Assembly: GCF_023715725.1 (NCBI RefSeq)
Contig: NZ_JAMBOT010000002.1
Location: forward strand, 620,001 to 684,000
Origin: Paenibacillus pasadenensis
Lineage (GTDB): Bacteria > Bacillota > Bacilli > Paenibacillales > Paenibacillaceae
Length of the DNA stretch: 64,000 nucleotides
Direction: 5' to 3'
This document shows, piece by piece, positions 26,478 to 35,627 of the stretch. The notes below the pieces were generated by a model. That model ran no database searches. It worked only from the letters and a program-made list of their open reading frames with translations, and was not told the origin of the DNA. The translations under genes and the position numbers were made by a program. Within the stretch, counting starts at the first letter, position 1, and the number at the start of each line of letters is the position of its first letter.

Positions 26478-28142
26478 GTGTTCCAAAACACCAAATGTAA
26501 ATGCGGTCACCAAAATCCGACCGGCACAGTATTGTGCGAGGCATGCGGCAGATCGCTTGGCGAAGAAGCAGAGGCAGACGGAACCGAGCTGCTGGAAATG
26601 CGTTACGACGGTGCGGCGAGACGCTCCCAAAAGAGCAATCCGTCGCTGCTGGACCGGGTCTGGAACTTTTTTTCCTCTGTAAAAGTCGCCGTCTATTTAA
26701 TTATCATAACGCTGATCGGCGCGTCGTTGGGGACAATCTACCCGCAGGAAAGCACGTTTATCGACGCTCCGGACTTGTCCAGTTACTACAAGGATACATA
26801 CGGGATATCCGGAGAGATTTATTACGCTCTTGGATTGTCCCACACGTTTGAGTCGTGGTGGTTCGTGCTGCTGCTCGTCATGATCGGCACCTCGCTTGTT
26901 GTGTGCAGCCTGGACCGGGTGCTGCCGCTCTACCGTGCGCTAAACAAACAGCAGATCCGCAAGCATGAGTCGTTTCTGCTGCGCCAGAGGGCGTGCTATA
27001 GCGGGACGATCGATGCCGATGCGGACGGATGGGTGGACCGGTTTGAGGCCCAGGCCAAAAAGCAGCATTACAAGGTTATCCGCAAAGACGGAGCGCTGCT
27101 CGCGGAAAAAAACCGATTCAGCCGCTGGGGACCTTATGTGAACCATATTGGTCTCATTCTATTTCTGCTTGCGGTGCTGGCGCGCGCTGTACCGGCTTGG
27201 CAGATGGACGAATACTTGACGATCCCGGAAGGGGATACGTTGCGTATCGAGGGCACGAACTATTACGTAAAAAATGAAGACTTTACGGTCGAATTTTATT
27301 CGGATGACGTGCTTCCCAAAGAGCTGAAAGGGACGGCGCGCGTCAAGCTGTACCGGACGGATGCCGTTATGTACGAATGCACAGCGAATTGTACGGCTGA
27401 TGCAAAAACCTCCCAGCTGAAGGAAGTTAAACGTCATCCTATCGAGGTCAACAGTCCTCTGGAATATAAGGGCTACAAGCTTTATCAGTTTGACTTCGAT
27501 AACACTCCGATATTGCGGGATGTAAAGCCGGTGCTGGTCGATAAAAAGACAGGGAAAGAGTATGGTCCGTTTAAGCTGTCAATAAGCGACCCGGAGACTA
27601 GCTACCAGCTTGGACCGTACCAGCTTGAGCTGAGGCAAAGGTTTATGGAGTTCGCCATTGGCGATGACGGCCGGCCTGTCACCAAATCTCGCGAACCTAA
27701 AGCTCCGGCATTTATTTTCCTTTTGCATGGCCCCGGCCTTGCCGAGGGAGGAGAGCCTTTTATTTACTTCCCGATGCAAAAAGACAAAGCTGCATTTAGT
27801 CAGGACAAGCTTAATGCGGCTTTGACAGACCGATTCGATATTAACGTGAAGGGCATGGATAACGTCAATTTTGTTGAGTTTTCCACGTTCCTGAACGTCC
27901 GCAAAGATTTGGCCATGCCTTATATCTGGATCGGACTCGCCATCTCGATGATCGGCCTGACCATGGGCGCTTATTGGCATCATCGCCGGATATGGGTGCG
28001 GCTGGACGGAACGCGCGTCACGATTGGCGCGCATACGAACAAGAACTGGTTCGGGATGCGGTCCGATCTGGCGGCTGCACTGAAGGCGGCCGGCAATGAG
28101 GTAGACCCGAAGAGCTTGGATAACGGAGGGAATCGGACGTGA
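26478..28142 (+). CDS. resB: Cytochrome c biogenesis protein ResB
   Basis: 554 residues. N-terminal zinc-ribbon-like segment with CKCG and CEACG, then the ResB family membrane domain (helices near 75-95, 140-160, 230-250, near 485) and a large extracytoplasmic loop. With ResC it carries haem across the membrane in system II cytochrome c maturation. GTG 26478 follows AGGAGG. Overlaps resC by 4 bases. Confidence 0.94.
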   Translation: MFQNTKCKCGHQNPTGTVLCEACGRSLGEEAEADGTELLEMRYDGAARRSQKSNPSLLDRVWNFFSSVKVAVYLIIITLIGASLGTIYPQESTFIDAPDLSSYYKDTYGISGEIYYALGLSHTFESWWFVLLLVMIGTSLVVCSLDRVLPLYRALNKQQIRKHESFLLRQRACYSGTIDADADGWVDRFEAQAKKQHYKVIRKDGALLAEKNRFSRWGPYVNHIGLILFLLAVLARAVPAWQMDEYLTIPEGDTLRIEGTNYYVKNEDFTVEFYSDDVLPKELKGTARVKLYRTDAVMYECTANCTADAKTSQLKEVKRHPIEVNSPLEYKGYKLYQFDFDNTPILRDVKPVLVDKKTGKEYGPFKLSISDPETSYQLGPYQLELRQRFMEFAIGDDGRPVTKSREPKAPAFIFLLHGPGLAEGGEPFIYFPMQKDKAAFSQDKLNAALTDRFDINVKGMDNVNFVEFSTFLNVRKDLAMPYIWIGLAISMIGLTMGAYWHHRRIWVRLDGTRVTIGAHTNKNWFGMRSDLAAALKAAGNEVDPKSLDNGGNRT

Positions 28143-29404
28143 ATTGGCTTGATTTAAGCAGCTCCGCTTTTATGGCGGCATTTTTCCTGTACTGCTTCGG
28201 CTTTATGTTTTATGTGGTGGCGTTTGCCGGCCGCAAATGGAGCCACGGCGACCCGGAGCGCTTTCAGCGCAAATGGGGAAAAGTTGCGATTACGGTTTCG
28301 TCATTAGGTTTGGCGGGCCATCTGGTCTTTTTCTTTGCTCGCTGGATCGGCCAAGGCCATATACCAGTCAGCAACATGTACGAGTTCATGACATTCCTTG
28401 GCATGGCGGTCATGATCGCCTTTGTCATTATCTCGCTGATCTACCGCAGACTGATACTGGGCATCATCACGCTGCCGCTAGTCATTATTATCATCTCGTA
28501 TGCGTCGGTGTTCCCTCAAGAGGTTCAACCGCTCATTCCGGCGCTTAATTCGATTTGGCTTAAAATCCATGTTACAACCGCCGCCCTTGGCGAAGCGTTT
28601 TTGGCCGTAGGATTTGCCGCCGGATTGCTGCACTTGCTGCGTACGGTCAACTACAGCAAGGGCGCTGACGATGCCAAATCAAAAAAAGAACGCTTCTGGG
28701 TGGAGACAACGCTGTTCATGCTGCTTGTAGCCTGCGGCTTTATTATCAGCGTGTTCGGCTTCCGTATGGCAGGGTATGAAGCGGAATTCAAGCAGGAAAA
28801 AGTAGATGTAACACAAGCGGGGGAAGCTGTCACGGAAACCAATACGGTGAAGTATTCCATGCCTCCGATTGTGAAGCCGTACAACAGCACCGTTGTTAAA
28901 GCCGAAGAGTTCCTAGGCGCAAACAAGCCGCTGTTCGAGGCTCCGTCCTGGATGAACGGCGTTAATGCCGGCCGCAAGCTGAACACGGTTATCTGGTCGC
29001 TGCTTACCGGCGCCATTCTCTATGGCTTGCTTCGTCTCCTATTCCGCAAACAGCTCGGCGCGGTTATCCACCCGATGACGACGGATATCGATCCAGACGA
29101 TCTGGATGAGATCAGCTACAGAGCAATTGCCATCGGATTCCCGATCTTTACGCTAGGTGCGCTTATATTCGCCATGATCTGGGCACAAATTGCCTGGTCG
29201 CGCTTCTGGGGCTGGGACCCTAAAGAGGTATGGGCGCTCATCACCTGGCTGTTCTACAGCGCGTACCTGCACTTGAGGCTGTCGCGCGGCTGGCACGGCA
29301 AGCGCTCTTCCTGGCTTACTGTCATCGGATTCGTTATTATTATGTTTACATTGATTGGCGTCAACCTGGTCATTGCCGGCTTGCATTCCTACGCCGGAGT
29401 TTAA
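28139..29404 (+). CDS. resC: Cytochrome c biogenesis protein ResC (CcsA/CcsB type)
   Basis: 421 residues, polytopic, with the haem-handling tryptophan-rich motif WGWDPKEVWALITW and flanking conserved histidines. Partner of ResB in system II haem delivery and ligation. Starts with GTG overlapping the resB stop. An inserted extracytoplasmic segment (about 215-290) is longer than in the shortest homologues. Confidence 0.94.
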   Translation: MNWLDLSSSAFMAAFFLYCFGFMFYVVAFAGRKWSHGDPERFQRKWGKVAITVSSLGLAGHLVFFFARWIGQGHIPVSNMYEFMTFLGMAVMIAFVIISLIYRRLILGIITLPLVIIIISYASVFPQEVQPLIPALNSIWLKIHVTTAALGEAFLAVGFAAGLLHLLRTVNYSKGADDAKSKKERFWVETTLFMLLVACGFIISVFGFRMAGYEAEFKQEKVDVTQAGEAVTETNTVKYSMPPIVKPYNSTVVKAEEFLGANKPLFEAPSWMNGVNAGRKLNTVIWSLLTGAILYGLLRLLFRKQLGAVIHPMTTDIDPDDLDEISYRAIAIGFPIFTLGALIFAMIWAQIAWSRFWGWDPKEVWALITWLFYSAYLHLRLSRGWHGKRSSWLTVIGFVIIMFTLIGVNLVIAGLHSYAGV

Positions 29405-29429
29405 AGATTAACCAAAGGAGTCGTGCCTT

Positions 29430-30146
29430 ATGAGTGATTATGTGCACCGGATTCTCGTCGTTGACGACGAGGAACGCATTCGCCGTTTGCTGAAGATGTA
29501 CCTGGAGAAGGAAGGCTATCACATCGAGGAGGCCGAAGACGGGGAGCAGGCGCTCAAGCTTGCTTCCGGCTATGATTTTGATTTGATTTTGCTGGACGTC
29601 ATGCTTCCGGGGATGGACGGCATCGAGGTATGCAGCCGGCTGCGCCAAATCAAAGGCACCCCGGTCATTATGCTGACGGCTAAAGGGGAAGAAATGAACC
29701 GGGTGCAGGGCTTTGAGGTTGGAGCGGACGATTACGTCGTTAAGCCGTTCAGCCCTCGCGAGATCATTTACAGGGTCAAAGCCATTTTGCGCCGCTCCTC
29801 GGCAACGGCGTTCCTCACCCGCGAGACTAATGCCAGCAGCAACATCGTATTCCCTCATCTGATCATTGAGCATGACGCGCACCGCGTCACGGCCGGCGGC
29901 CAGGAAGTGAGTCTTACTCCGAAGGAGTACGAGCTGCTGCATTATTTGGCGGTTAGCCCGGACAAAGTATTTTCCCGTGAAGAGCTGCTGAAGGATGTAT
30001 GGAACTACGAGTTTTTCGGCGACCTCAGAACAGTGGACACGCATGTGAAAAGGCTTCGCGAAAAGCTCAACAAGGTTTCCGCCGAAGCGGCTTCCATGAT
30101 TACGACAGTTTGGGGCGTTGGCTACAAGCTTGAGGTGCCGAAGTAA
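29430..30146 (+). CDS. resD: Response regulator ResD
   Basis: 238 residues, OmpR/PhoB type. Receiver domain with acidic pocket VDDEE, phospho-acceptor D56 (LLDVMLPG) and VVKPFSP; C-terminal winged helix (SLTPKEYELLHYLAVSPDKVFSREELL, then TVDTHVKRLREKL). Regulates respiration genes under oxygen limitation. AAAGGAG precedes ATG 29430. Continues the res cluster. Confidence 0.92.
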   Translation: MSDYVHRILVVDDEERIRRLLKMYLEKEGYHIEEAEDGEQALKLASGYDFDLILLDVMLPGMDGIEVCSRLRQIKGTPVIMLTAKGEEMNRVQGFEVGADDYVVKPFSPREIIYRVKAILRRSSATAFLTRETNASSNIVFPHLIIEHDAHRVTAGGQEVSLTPKEYELLHYLAVSPDKVFSREELLKDVWNYEFFGDLRTVDTHVKRLREKLNKVSAEAASMITTVWGVGYKLEVPK

Positions 30147-30149
30147 CCG

Positions 30150-31592
30150 ATGAGATGGCTGTGGAGAAGCGTCGTCGGCAAGCTTTGGTTAACGATTATG
30201 CTGCTCGTTGCAGTTGTGCTGATTATTCTGGGCATGTTCCTGCTGCAGTATATCGACATTGCTTTTGATGAGCCGAATCGGGTCAAAGTTCTGTTCGTCT
30301 ACATCGGCATCATCGGTTTTCTGCTCTCCACCTTTTTCGCTTTTTTCCTGTCCAGCAAAATCACTCAGCCGCTGCTGCAGCTTAAAGACGCGGCAAACCT
30401 GATTTCGCAAGGGGAATACCAGACGAGGGTTCCGATGCGATCCTCGGATGAAATTGGCGAGCTGGCAGGTGCCTTCAACCGTATGGGCGCCGATCTGCAA
30501 GAGTTCATTACCGATTTGAATCACGAGAAAGAGCATCTTTCGAGTGTGCTTCGCAGTATGGCGGATGCGGTCATAACGCTGGATGCATCCGGTCAGGTTG
30601 TGCTTGCCAATCCTCCGGGAGAACAGCTGCTGGAGCGTTGGCGCAAAGCAGACTGGAATCAGCCGGAAGAGCTGGGAGCACTTGCTCCGGGCAGTGCGCC
30701 GGTACCGCTTCGCGAGCTTTTCCGCACCGTGACGCTGGAGGGCCGTGATTTAAGCGAGAAGATTCAGGTCCAATCCGGGGTATGGTCGGTTGTAATGGCG
30801 CCGCTGAAATCCGACGATACGGTGCGCGGAGCGGTGGCCGTGCTTCGAAACGTAACGGAAGAGCATCGGGTGGAAAAGCTGCGCCGGGACTTTGTCGCTA
30901 ATGTATCTCATGAGATACGGACGCCTTTGTCCATGCTGCAGGGGTACAGCGAAGCTTTGCTGGATGACATCGCGGCTTCTCCAGAGGAACGCCGGGAGCT
31001 TGTTCAGGTCATCCACGACGAATCTCTGCGTATGGGACGGCTCGTGAAGGATTTGCTTGATTTGGCCCGTATGGAAGCGGGGCATGTGGAGCTGAATCTG
31101 GCCCGCGTCGATTTGGACGGGCTGCTGAAACGTGTCGCGCATAAGTTCAACGTTTACACGCTGGACCGGGGGATCCGGCTCGATTATAAAGAGTCTAGCG
31201 AACCCGTCATTCTTATGCAGGCGGATGAGGACAGGCTGGAGCAGGTGCTTACTAACCTGCTCGATAATGCCATTCGGCATAGTCCGGACGGATCAGGCAT
31301 CCGGCTTGCGCTGGAACAGGTGGATGTTGATGGAATCCCGCATGCGGAGCTTACCGTCACAGACGAAGGGCAGGGCATACCGGAAGAAGATTTGCCGTTT
31401 ATCTTCGAACGGTTTTATAAAGCCGATAAAGCCCGCAAAAGAGGCCAATCAGGCGGAACCGGGTTGGGGCTTGCTATCGTGCGTAATATTGTAGATGCGC
31501 ATAGCGGAACAATTCGGGCCGAAAGCGAAATCGGACGCGGCACGGTGTTTACTCTGCTGCTGCCTGTCGAAGCAAAGCCGAATATGTCCTAA
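30150..31592 (+). CDS. resE: Sensor histidine kinase ResE
   Basis: 480 residues. Two N-terminal membrane helices (about 11-33 and 47-70) with only a short loop between them, HAMP (SSKITQPLLQLKDAANLI), a PAS-like region, HisKA with NVSHEIRTPLSML and a GHKL ATPase (NLLDNAIRHSP, DEGQGIPEED, GGTGLGLAIV). B. subtilis ResE has a larger extracytoplasmic domain, so signal input may differ. Followed by a terminator; sigX-rsiX, next in B. subtilis, are absent. Confidence 0.92.
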   Translation: MRWLWRSVVGKLWLTIMLLVAVVLIILGMFLLQYIDIAFDEPNRVKVLFVYIGIIGFLLSTFFAFFLSSKITQPLLQLKDAANLISQGEYQTRVPMRSSDEIGELAGAFNRMGADLQEFITDLNHEKEHLSSVLRSMADAVITLDASGQVVLANPPGEQLLERWRKADWNQPEELGALAPGSAPVPLRELFRTVTLEGRDLSEKIQVQSGVWSVVMAPLKSDDTVRGAVAVLRNVTEEHRVEKLRRDFVANVSHEIRTPLSMLQGYSEALLDDIAASPEERRELVQVIHDESLRMGRLVKDLLDLARMEAGHVELNLARVDLDGLLKRVAHKFNVYTLDRGIRLDYKESSEPVILMQADEDRLEQVLTNLLDNAIRHSPDGSGIRLALEQVDVDGIPHAELTVTDEGQGIPEEDLPFIFERFYKADKARKRGQSGGTGLGLAIVRNIVDAHSGTIRAESEIGRGTVFTLLLPVEAKPNMS

Positions 31593-31619
31593 CACCCTCC
31601 TTTGGAGGGTGTTTTTTGT
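31591..31619 (+). terminator. Terminator of the res operon
   Basis: AACACCCTCC / GGAGGGTGTT, perfect 10-bp stem with a 3-base loop, then TTTTTG. The left arm overlaps the resE stop. Confidence 0.92.
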
Positions 31620-31718
31620 TGAAGCAGCGGTGCAAATATTGTTGCATGTGGAACAATTAAAGCGCTTACAACCAAATTTTGCTTAAGCACGGCGAAGGGA
31701 CAAAGTTTATAAACAAAT

Positions 31719-31745
31719 AAAAACCCGCCGTAACGGCGGGTTTTT
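31719..31745. terminator. Bidirectional terminator facing serA
   Basis: CCCGCCG / CGGCGGG with loop TAA, flanked by AAAA and TTTTT. It serves serA on the - strand. The 31620-31718 stretch before it shows no gene. Confidence 0.88.
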
Positions 31746-31760
31746 ACGAGAAACTATCGT

Positions 31761-33353
31761 TTAATAAAGCGTAACTTCTTTGGCGGTTTTGAGCTCTTCC
31801 AGTTGAGTCATTTGTGCAAGCACCGGTTTAGGCACGCCTTTATCCACGGTAAGCACCATGATTGCAGCTCCGCCTTCGGCCTGACGTCCTACCTGCATCG
31901 TAGCGATGTTCACATCGTTCGAGCCGAGCAATGTACCAATGCGGCCAATGATGCCCGGACGGTCGTTATGCGAGATCAGAACGAGATGGCCCGATGGAGC
32001 AACGTCGACGGTGTAGTTGTTAATCTGCACGATACGCGGTCCGTAGCCTGTCAGCAGCGTACCTGCGACATGTGTGCTTTCGCTGCGTCCGTTCAGCGAT
32101 ACGGTGACAAGGTTTGTGAAGTCCTTCGCGGTATGCGATTTGTTCACAACAACATTTACGCCGCGTTCTTTGGCCAGGTGCAGGGAGTTGATGATGTTAA
32201 CTTGGTCGCTGCCGAGATGATGGCCAAGAATGCCTTTAACGATATAACGGGTCAAAGGCTGGGTATCCACTTCAGCCAAATCGCCGGAGTATCCAACCGT
32301 AATTTCTCCAACCGGACCTTCGGTAATTTGAGCGATCAAGGAACCGAGTTTTTCACCGAGTTCGAAGTAAGGCTGCAGCTTCGTCATAACGGCTGCCGCA
32401 ACAGGAGGCATGTTAACTGCATTCAGGAACGGCTCATTGCGGAGAATGTGCAGCACCTGCTCCGATACGTCGATCGCAACGTTTTCTTGGGCCTCAATCG
32501 TCGAAGCACCAAGGTGAGGCGTGACGATGATTTTTGGATGAGTAAGAAACGGATGATCCGCAACAGGAGGCTCCACTTCAAATACGTCAAAGGCGGCTCC
32601 GGCAACAATGCCTTCATTGATTGCATCTACCATGGCGTACTCGTCCACGATGCCGCCGCGCGCGCAGTTGACAATACGCATGCCGCGTTTCATGATTTTG
32701 AATTGCTCTGCTCCGATCATGTGGCGGGTCTCAGGAGTAAGCGGTGTATGAACCGTCATAAAGTCGGCGCCGCGCACAATATCTTCAACGCTTGCGAGCT
32801 TGATGCCGAGTTTTTCTGCTTTTTCTTCTGTAAGGAAAGGATCGTAGCCGAGAATGTCCATGCCGAACGCTTTAGCGCGTTTGGCAACCTCGCTGCCGAT
32901 GCGTCCCATGCCGACAACGCCAAGCGTTTTGCCGCGCAGCTCAACGCCGACGAAGGATTTGCGGTCCCACTCTCCGCCGACTGTTTTGGCATAGGCTTGC
33001 GGAATGTGGCGCGCTACGGCCATCATCATGGCAAAAGTATGCTCACAAGTCGTAATCGTATTGCCGTCTGGTGCGTTAATAACGATAACGCCTTTGCTAG
33101 TGGCTGCTGGAAGGTCGATGTTGTCTACGCCAACTCCGGCGCGGCCGACAACCTTCAGCGATGTGCCTGCCTCCAGCACGCGGGCGGTAACACGGGTTTG
33201 GCTGCGTACGAGCAGGGCGTCGTATTCACCGATGATCGCAACGAGCTCATCCTCGCTTAGGCCAGGCTTTTTGTCGACAACGACGTCAGCAGCGTCCATG
33301 AGCTGCTGAATGCCGAGATCGCTGATCGGATCGGAAACTAACACTTTGAACAT
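31761..33353 (-). CDS. serA: D-3-phosphoglycerate dehydrogenase
   Basis: 530 residues, long-form SerA. N-terminal catalytic and NAD-binding domains (G148MGRIG153, [20 protein letters not shown] and [11 protein letters not shown] carrying the Arg/Glu/His triad), an intervening domain, and a C-terminal ACT domain ([20 protein letters not shown]) that usually binds serine. It starts L-serine synthesis from 3-phosphoglycerate. Only gene on the - strand between resE and 33354. Its ribosome site AGGAGG lies at about 33363-33368, and an unusual structured leader of about 340 bases precedes it. Confidence 0.96.
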   Translation of the reverse strand: MFKVLVSDPISDLGIQQLMDAADVVVDKKPGLSEDELVAIIGEYDALLVRSQTRVTARVLEAGTSLKVVGRAGVGVDNIDLPAATSKGVIVINAPDGNTITTCEHTFAMMMAVARHIPQAYAKTVGGEWDRKSFVGVELRGKTLGVVGMGRIGSEVAKRAKAFGMDILGYDPFLTEEKAEKLGIKLASVEDIVRGADFMTVHTPLTPETRHMIGAEQFKIMKRGMRIVNCARGGIVDEYAMVDAINEGIVAGAAFDVFEVEPPVADHPFLTHPKIIVTPHLGASTIEAQENVAIDVSEQVLHILRNEPFLNAVNMPPVAAAVMTKLQPYFELGEKLGSLIAQITEGPVGEITVGYSGDLAEVDTQPLTRYIVKGILGHHLGSDQVNIINSLHLAKERGVNVVVNKSHTAKDFTNLVTVSLNGRSESTHVAGTLLTGYGPRIVQINNYTVDVAPSGHLVLISHNDRPGIIGRIGTLLGSNDVNIATMQVGRQAEGGAAIMVLTVDKGVPKPVLAQMTQLEELKTAKEVTLY

Positions 33354-33696
33354 GGGGAATGCCTCCTAGCAATTGGTGGTTGCATACAAAACAAGCTGCT
33401 TTGCCTTGAAATGAAAGGGCGATTTCACTTGAACGGGTGAAGCTATAGAAAGTTGTATGCTTGCGAGCCATGAAGACAAAACGCGGGTTGCCGTTCTATG
33501 GAACGGAGTGCGTCATTGTCGGTACGCTCAACTGAAAAGCGTTACCGCCGGCACATCCCGCATGATAAAAAATCCCCGCCCGGCCGCCATTCAGTCAGCC
33601 GGAACGGGAATTTCCGAAAAGCTTGCCCGAGCAAAAGCGCCTTCGGGTGATGAAAATTCTCGAATTCTGTCGATTCTTTACACCTAAAGGCTGACT
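33354..33696 (-). ncRNA. Candidate structured cis-regulatory leader of serA (attenuator, possible riboswitch)
   Basis: No gene is seen. On the - strand, AGTCAGCC (33696-33689) begins at the predicted transcription start. It is complementary over 8 bp to GGCTGACT (33600-33593), closing an 88-base segment with internal CCCGA/TCGGG pairing. A terminator-like stem follows: AAATTCCCGTTC..CGG pairs with CCG..GGCGGGGATTT, then a T-run (about 33614-33566 on the - strand). An alternative CGGAA/TTCCG pairing would break the terminator's left arm. A further 6-bp hairpin CCGTTC/GAACGG follows. It does not match a T-box, SAM, glycine, lysine, TPP or FMN consensus that I can recall. Confidence 0.5.
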
Positions 33697-33702
33697 TTTA
33701 CT

Positions 33703-33731
33703 ATTTTAAAGCGGTGTTGTCCCAAATGCAA
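33703..33731 (-). promoter_or_regulatory. Candidate vegetative promoter of serA
   Basis: On the - strand: TTGCAT (33731-33726), a 17-base spacer, TAAAAT (33708-33703). Predicted start near 33696, the first base of the leader's closing stem. The -35 keeps only the TTG of the consensus. Confidence 0.5.
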
Positions 33732-33783
33732 TGACAAAACTTGATGAGCATGTAAATTTTAGATATCATTCAACCAGACCGGA

Positions 33784-34704
33784 TCAGCTTTCAGGCGGGA
33801 GGAAAAACGGCAGTTGGGGGAGTACCTCCGAACTGTACAACCGGGATTTGATCTGCCAAAAATCTCCGCTGCGCACAGCGCCGGTGCTCGTAAGCAGCTC
33901 GGCGGCTTCCTGCAGGCTATCCAGCTTCAGCCGCTTCGCTTCACCGGACTGGATCAGCTGGTCGATTGCGCCGGTCAAGTCTTGAGGCAGATATTCCTTC
34001 ACCCGGCCTCTTTTGCTTAACAAGTCGGCAATCAGCTTGTTTTTCACCGCTAGCGAATGGCCGTCCCACTGGGCAAGCCTTATGACGCCGGACAGCTCAA
34101 CTTTGGCGGGGATGTTGGAATTGGCGGAAGAAGCCCACTCCAGCATGGCCGCGTAATAGCTGTTTTGACCGCCTAGCGACAGGTTGGATGCTTTTATGTA
34201 GTCTTTATCGGAGCGGAGCGTAGTTAAAAAACGATCCGCGCTGCTGCCGGCCGCTGCTGTCTTTTGCCGGTCTGCGGCAGCGCCAAAGCGGTCCAGGCTG
34301 GCCAAATAGCTTGAGCGAGCATCGGCAAGCAGGCCGCTTTTGTGCTCCAGGGTAACGGCTTCAATCTCTTTTCGTTTTTTGGCGGCAAGATCGTCCAGCT
34401 GCTCCAGCACGCCGGTCGACAGACCGGCGGAGCGGGATTCCAGGCGGCGCTCCATGCTCAGCCATTCGCTCTGAAATTCACGGTAGGGAGAAAATACGGT
34501 ATGATAAAAGGATACCAAATCCTGCTGGCTGTATACCGTGCCGGATTTGGCCGAAGCTGCCTGAAGCTTTTTGGCCTCATAACGGGATTCCGTGCGCGAG
34601 GAGCCGATCTCAACGCCTGCAAAAAAGGCGCCTACCGCTAAAGCAAGCATGAAAATAAAGCCTAGAGTAAATAGCATTTGATAGCGGTTCAGATGTTTGT
34701 CCAT
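33784..34704 (-). CDS. Membrane-anchored coiled protein of unknown function
   Basis: 306 residues. A short cytosolic N-terminus (MDKHLNRYQ), one membrane helix (about 10-31, LFTLGFIFMLALAVGAFFAG), then a long helix-rich extracytoplasmic region with Lys/Glu-rich stretches suggesting coiled coil (DDLAAKKRKEIEAVTLEHK). No recognised domain. It ends close to the serA promoter region and diverges from the CPBP protease gene. Codon use looks like its neighbours, so it is probably a real gene of narrow distribution. Confidence 0.6.
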   Translation of the reverse strand: MDKHLNRYQMLFTLGFIFMLALAVGAFFAGVEIGSSRTESRYEAKKLQAASAKSGTVYSQQDLVSFYHTVFSPYREFQSEWLSMERRLESRSAGLSTGVLEQLDDLAAKKRKEIEAVTLEHKSGLLADARSSYLASLDRFGAAADRQKTAAAGSSADRFLTTLRSDKDYIKASNLSLGGQNSYYAAMLEWASSANSNIPAKVELSGVIRLAQWDGHSLAVKNKLIADLLSKRGRVKEYLPQDLTGAIDQLIQSGEAKRLKLDSLQEAAELLTSTGAVRSGDFWQIKSRLYSSEVLPQLPFFLPPES

Positions 34705-34767
34705 TTGAATTCTCCTTGCAATCGGTTAATTATCGGCTGTGATCACTTCTTAGACAGGCGGGACCTC

Positions 34768-35361
34768 ATGAAAAAATTCGATATCCGCAACATCCGTATC
34801 CGAAGCGTCTCCGTCGATGAACTGTCGGATCATATGCTGCTGCTCAACCTGTATATCACACAAGCAGTTACCCTTGTTATCGGCTTGGCCTGGTGTTTTT
34901 TTCAGGGCCGTAATCCATTCCTGCTGCTTGAGCTTCCGTCCGGACCTGGCTTTTTATATTGGGGGCTTGGATTGGCTGGCGCGGTGCTCGCTGCGGACCT
35001 GGTTATATCCAGATGGGTGCCTGAAGAAGCGGCCGATGACGGCGGGGTTAACGAGAGGATTTTCCGCAACCGTCCCGTTTGGCATATCGCACTCCTTTCT
35101 CTTATTGTGGCGATCTGTGAGGAGATGCTTTTCCGCGGTGCGATTCAATATGCTTTCGGTGCGTACTGGACCAGCATCATTTTTGCCGCCATCCATGTTC
35201 GTTACTTGAAACACTGGATTCCGACCGGCCTTGTATTTTCCATCAGCTACGGCTTGGGATGGATTTACGAAGAGAGCGGCACGTTATGGGCGCCGATTGC
35301 AGCGCATTTTGCGATTGACTTTATTATGGGACTTATCATTCGGTTTAGGAGGGAAGCATGA
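34768..35361 (+). CDS. CPBP-family intramembrane metalloprotease
   Basis: 197 residues, with about five membrane segments. The three CPBP (Abi/Rce1-like) signatures are present in order: EEMLFR (motif 1, EExxxR), FAAIH (FxxxH) and HFAID (HxxxD). Such proteins cut membrane-embedded substrates; bacterial targets are mostly unknown. ATG 34768 is chosen because the upstream frame (to 34678) overlaps the divergent gene and GGCGGGA lies just before 34768. It overlaps the next gene by 4 bases. Confidence 0.82.
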   Translation: MKKFDIRNIRIRSVSVDELSDHMLLLNLYITQAVTLVIGLAWCFFQGRNPFLLLELPSGPGFLYWGLGLAGAVLAADLVISRWVPEEAADDGGVNERIFRNRPVWHIALLSLIVAICEEMLFRGAIQYAFGAYWTSIIFAAIHVRYLKHWIPTGLVFSISYGLGWIYEESGTLWAPIAAHFAIDFIMGLIIRFRREA

Positions 35362-35627
35362 GCCGGATCGAAAAATTCGGACGAAAAAGGCAGAAGGCCG
35401 GCGCTTCCGCTTTGCAGGAGTCAGGCCGTAATAATAAAAGCCTGCCGCCGAGAAGCCGCAAGCATCCGTCGCTGCGGCCGCGTTTGTTCAGACTGCTGAT
35501 GCAGACGCTCGTCTTTTTGTTTATCGTTTTGTCAGGCTGTTTGTTCCTGTGGGGCAGGAGCATGTTCCTGGAAACGGGAGAGCCTGCGGGAGCGGCGGTT
35601 TGGAAAGGGTTTGGTGATTTTCCGTAA
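35358..35627 (+). CDS. Small single-pass membrane protein
   Basis: 89 residues: a strongly basic N-terminal half (SRIEKFGRKRQKAG, then RSRKHPSLRPRLFRLL), one membrane helix (about 47-68, LMQTLVFLFIVLSGCLFLWG) and a short outside tail. No family recognised. ATGA overlap with the upstream CPBP protease gene and a one-base overlap with the downstream phosphoesterase gene place it in one translationally coupled unit, so it may be a partner or substrate of the protease (inference). Confidence 0.62.
   Translation: MSRIEKFGRKRQKAGASALQESGRNNKSLPPRSRKHPSLRPRLFRLLMQTLVFLFIVLSGCLFLWGRSMFLETGEPAGAAVWKGFGDFP

Noticed and set aside
31803..33260. 485-codon + strand ORF antisense to serA
   Set aside because: The - strand encodes full SerA with all motifs; the + frame is a high-GC shadow without a ribosome site.
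33480..33510. T-box core upstream of serA (AACGGCAACCCGCG on the - strand)
   Set aside because: Lacks the conserved AGGGTGG(T/C)ACCGCG pattern and forms part of a simple 6-bp hairpin instead.
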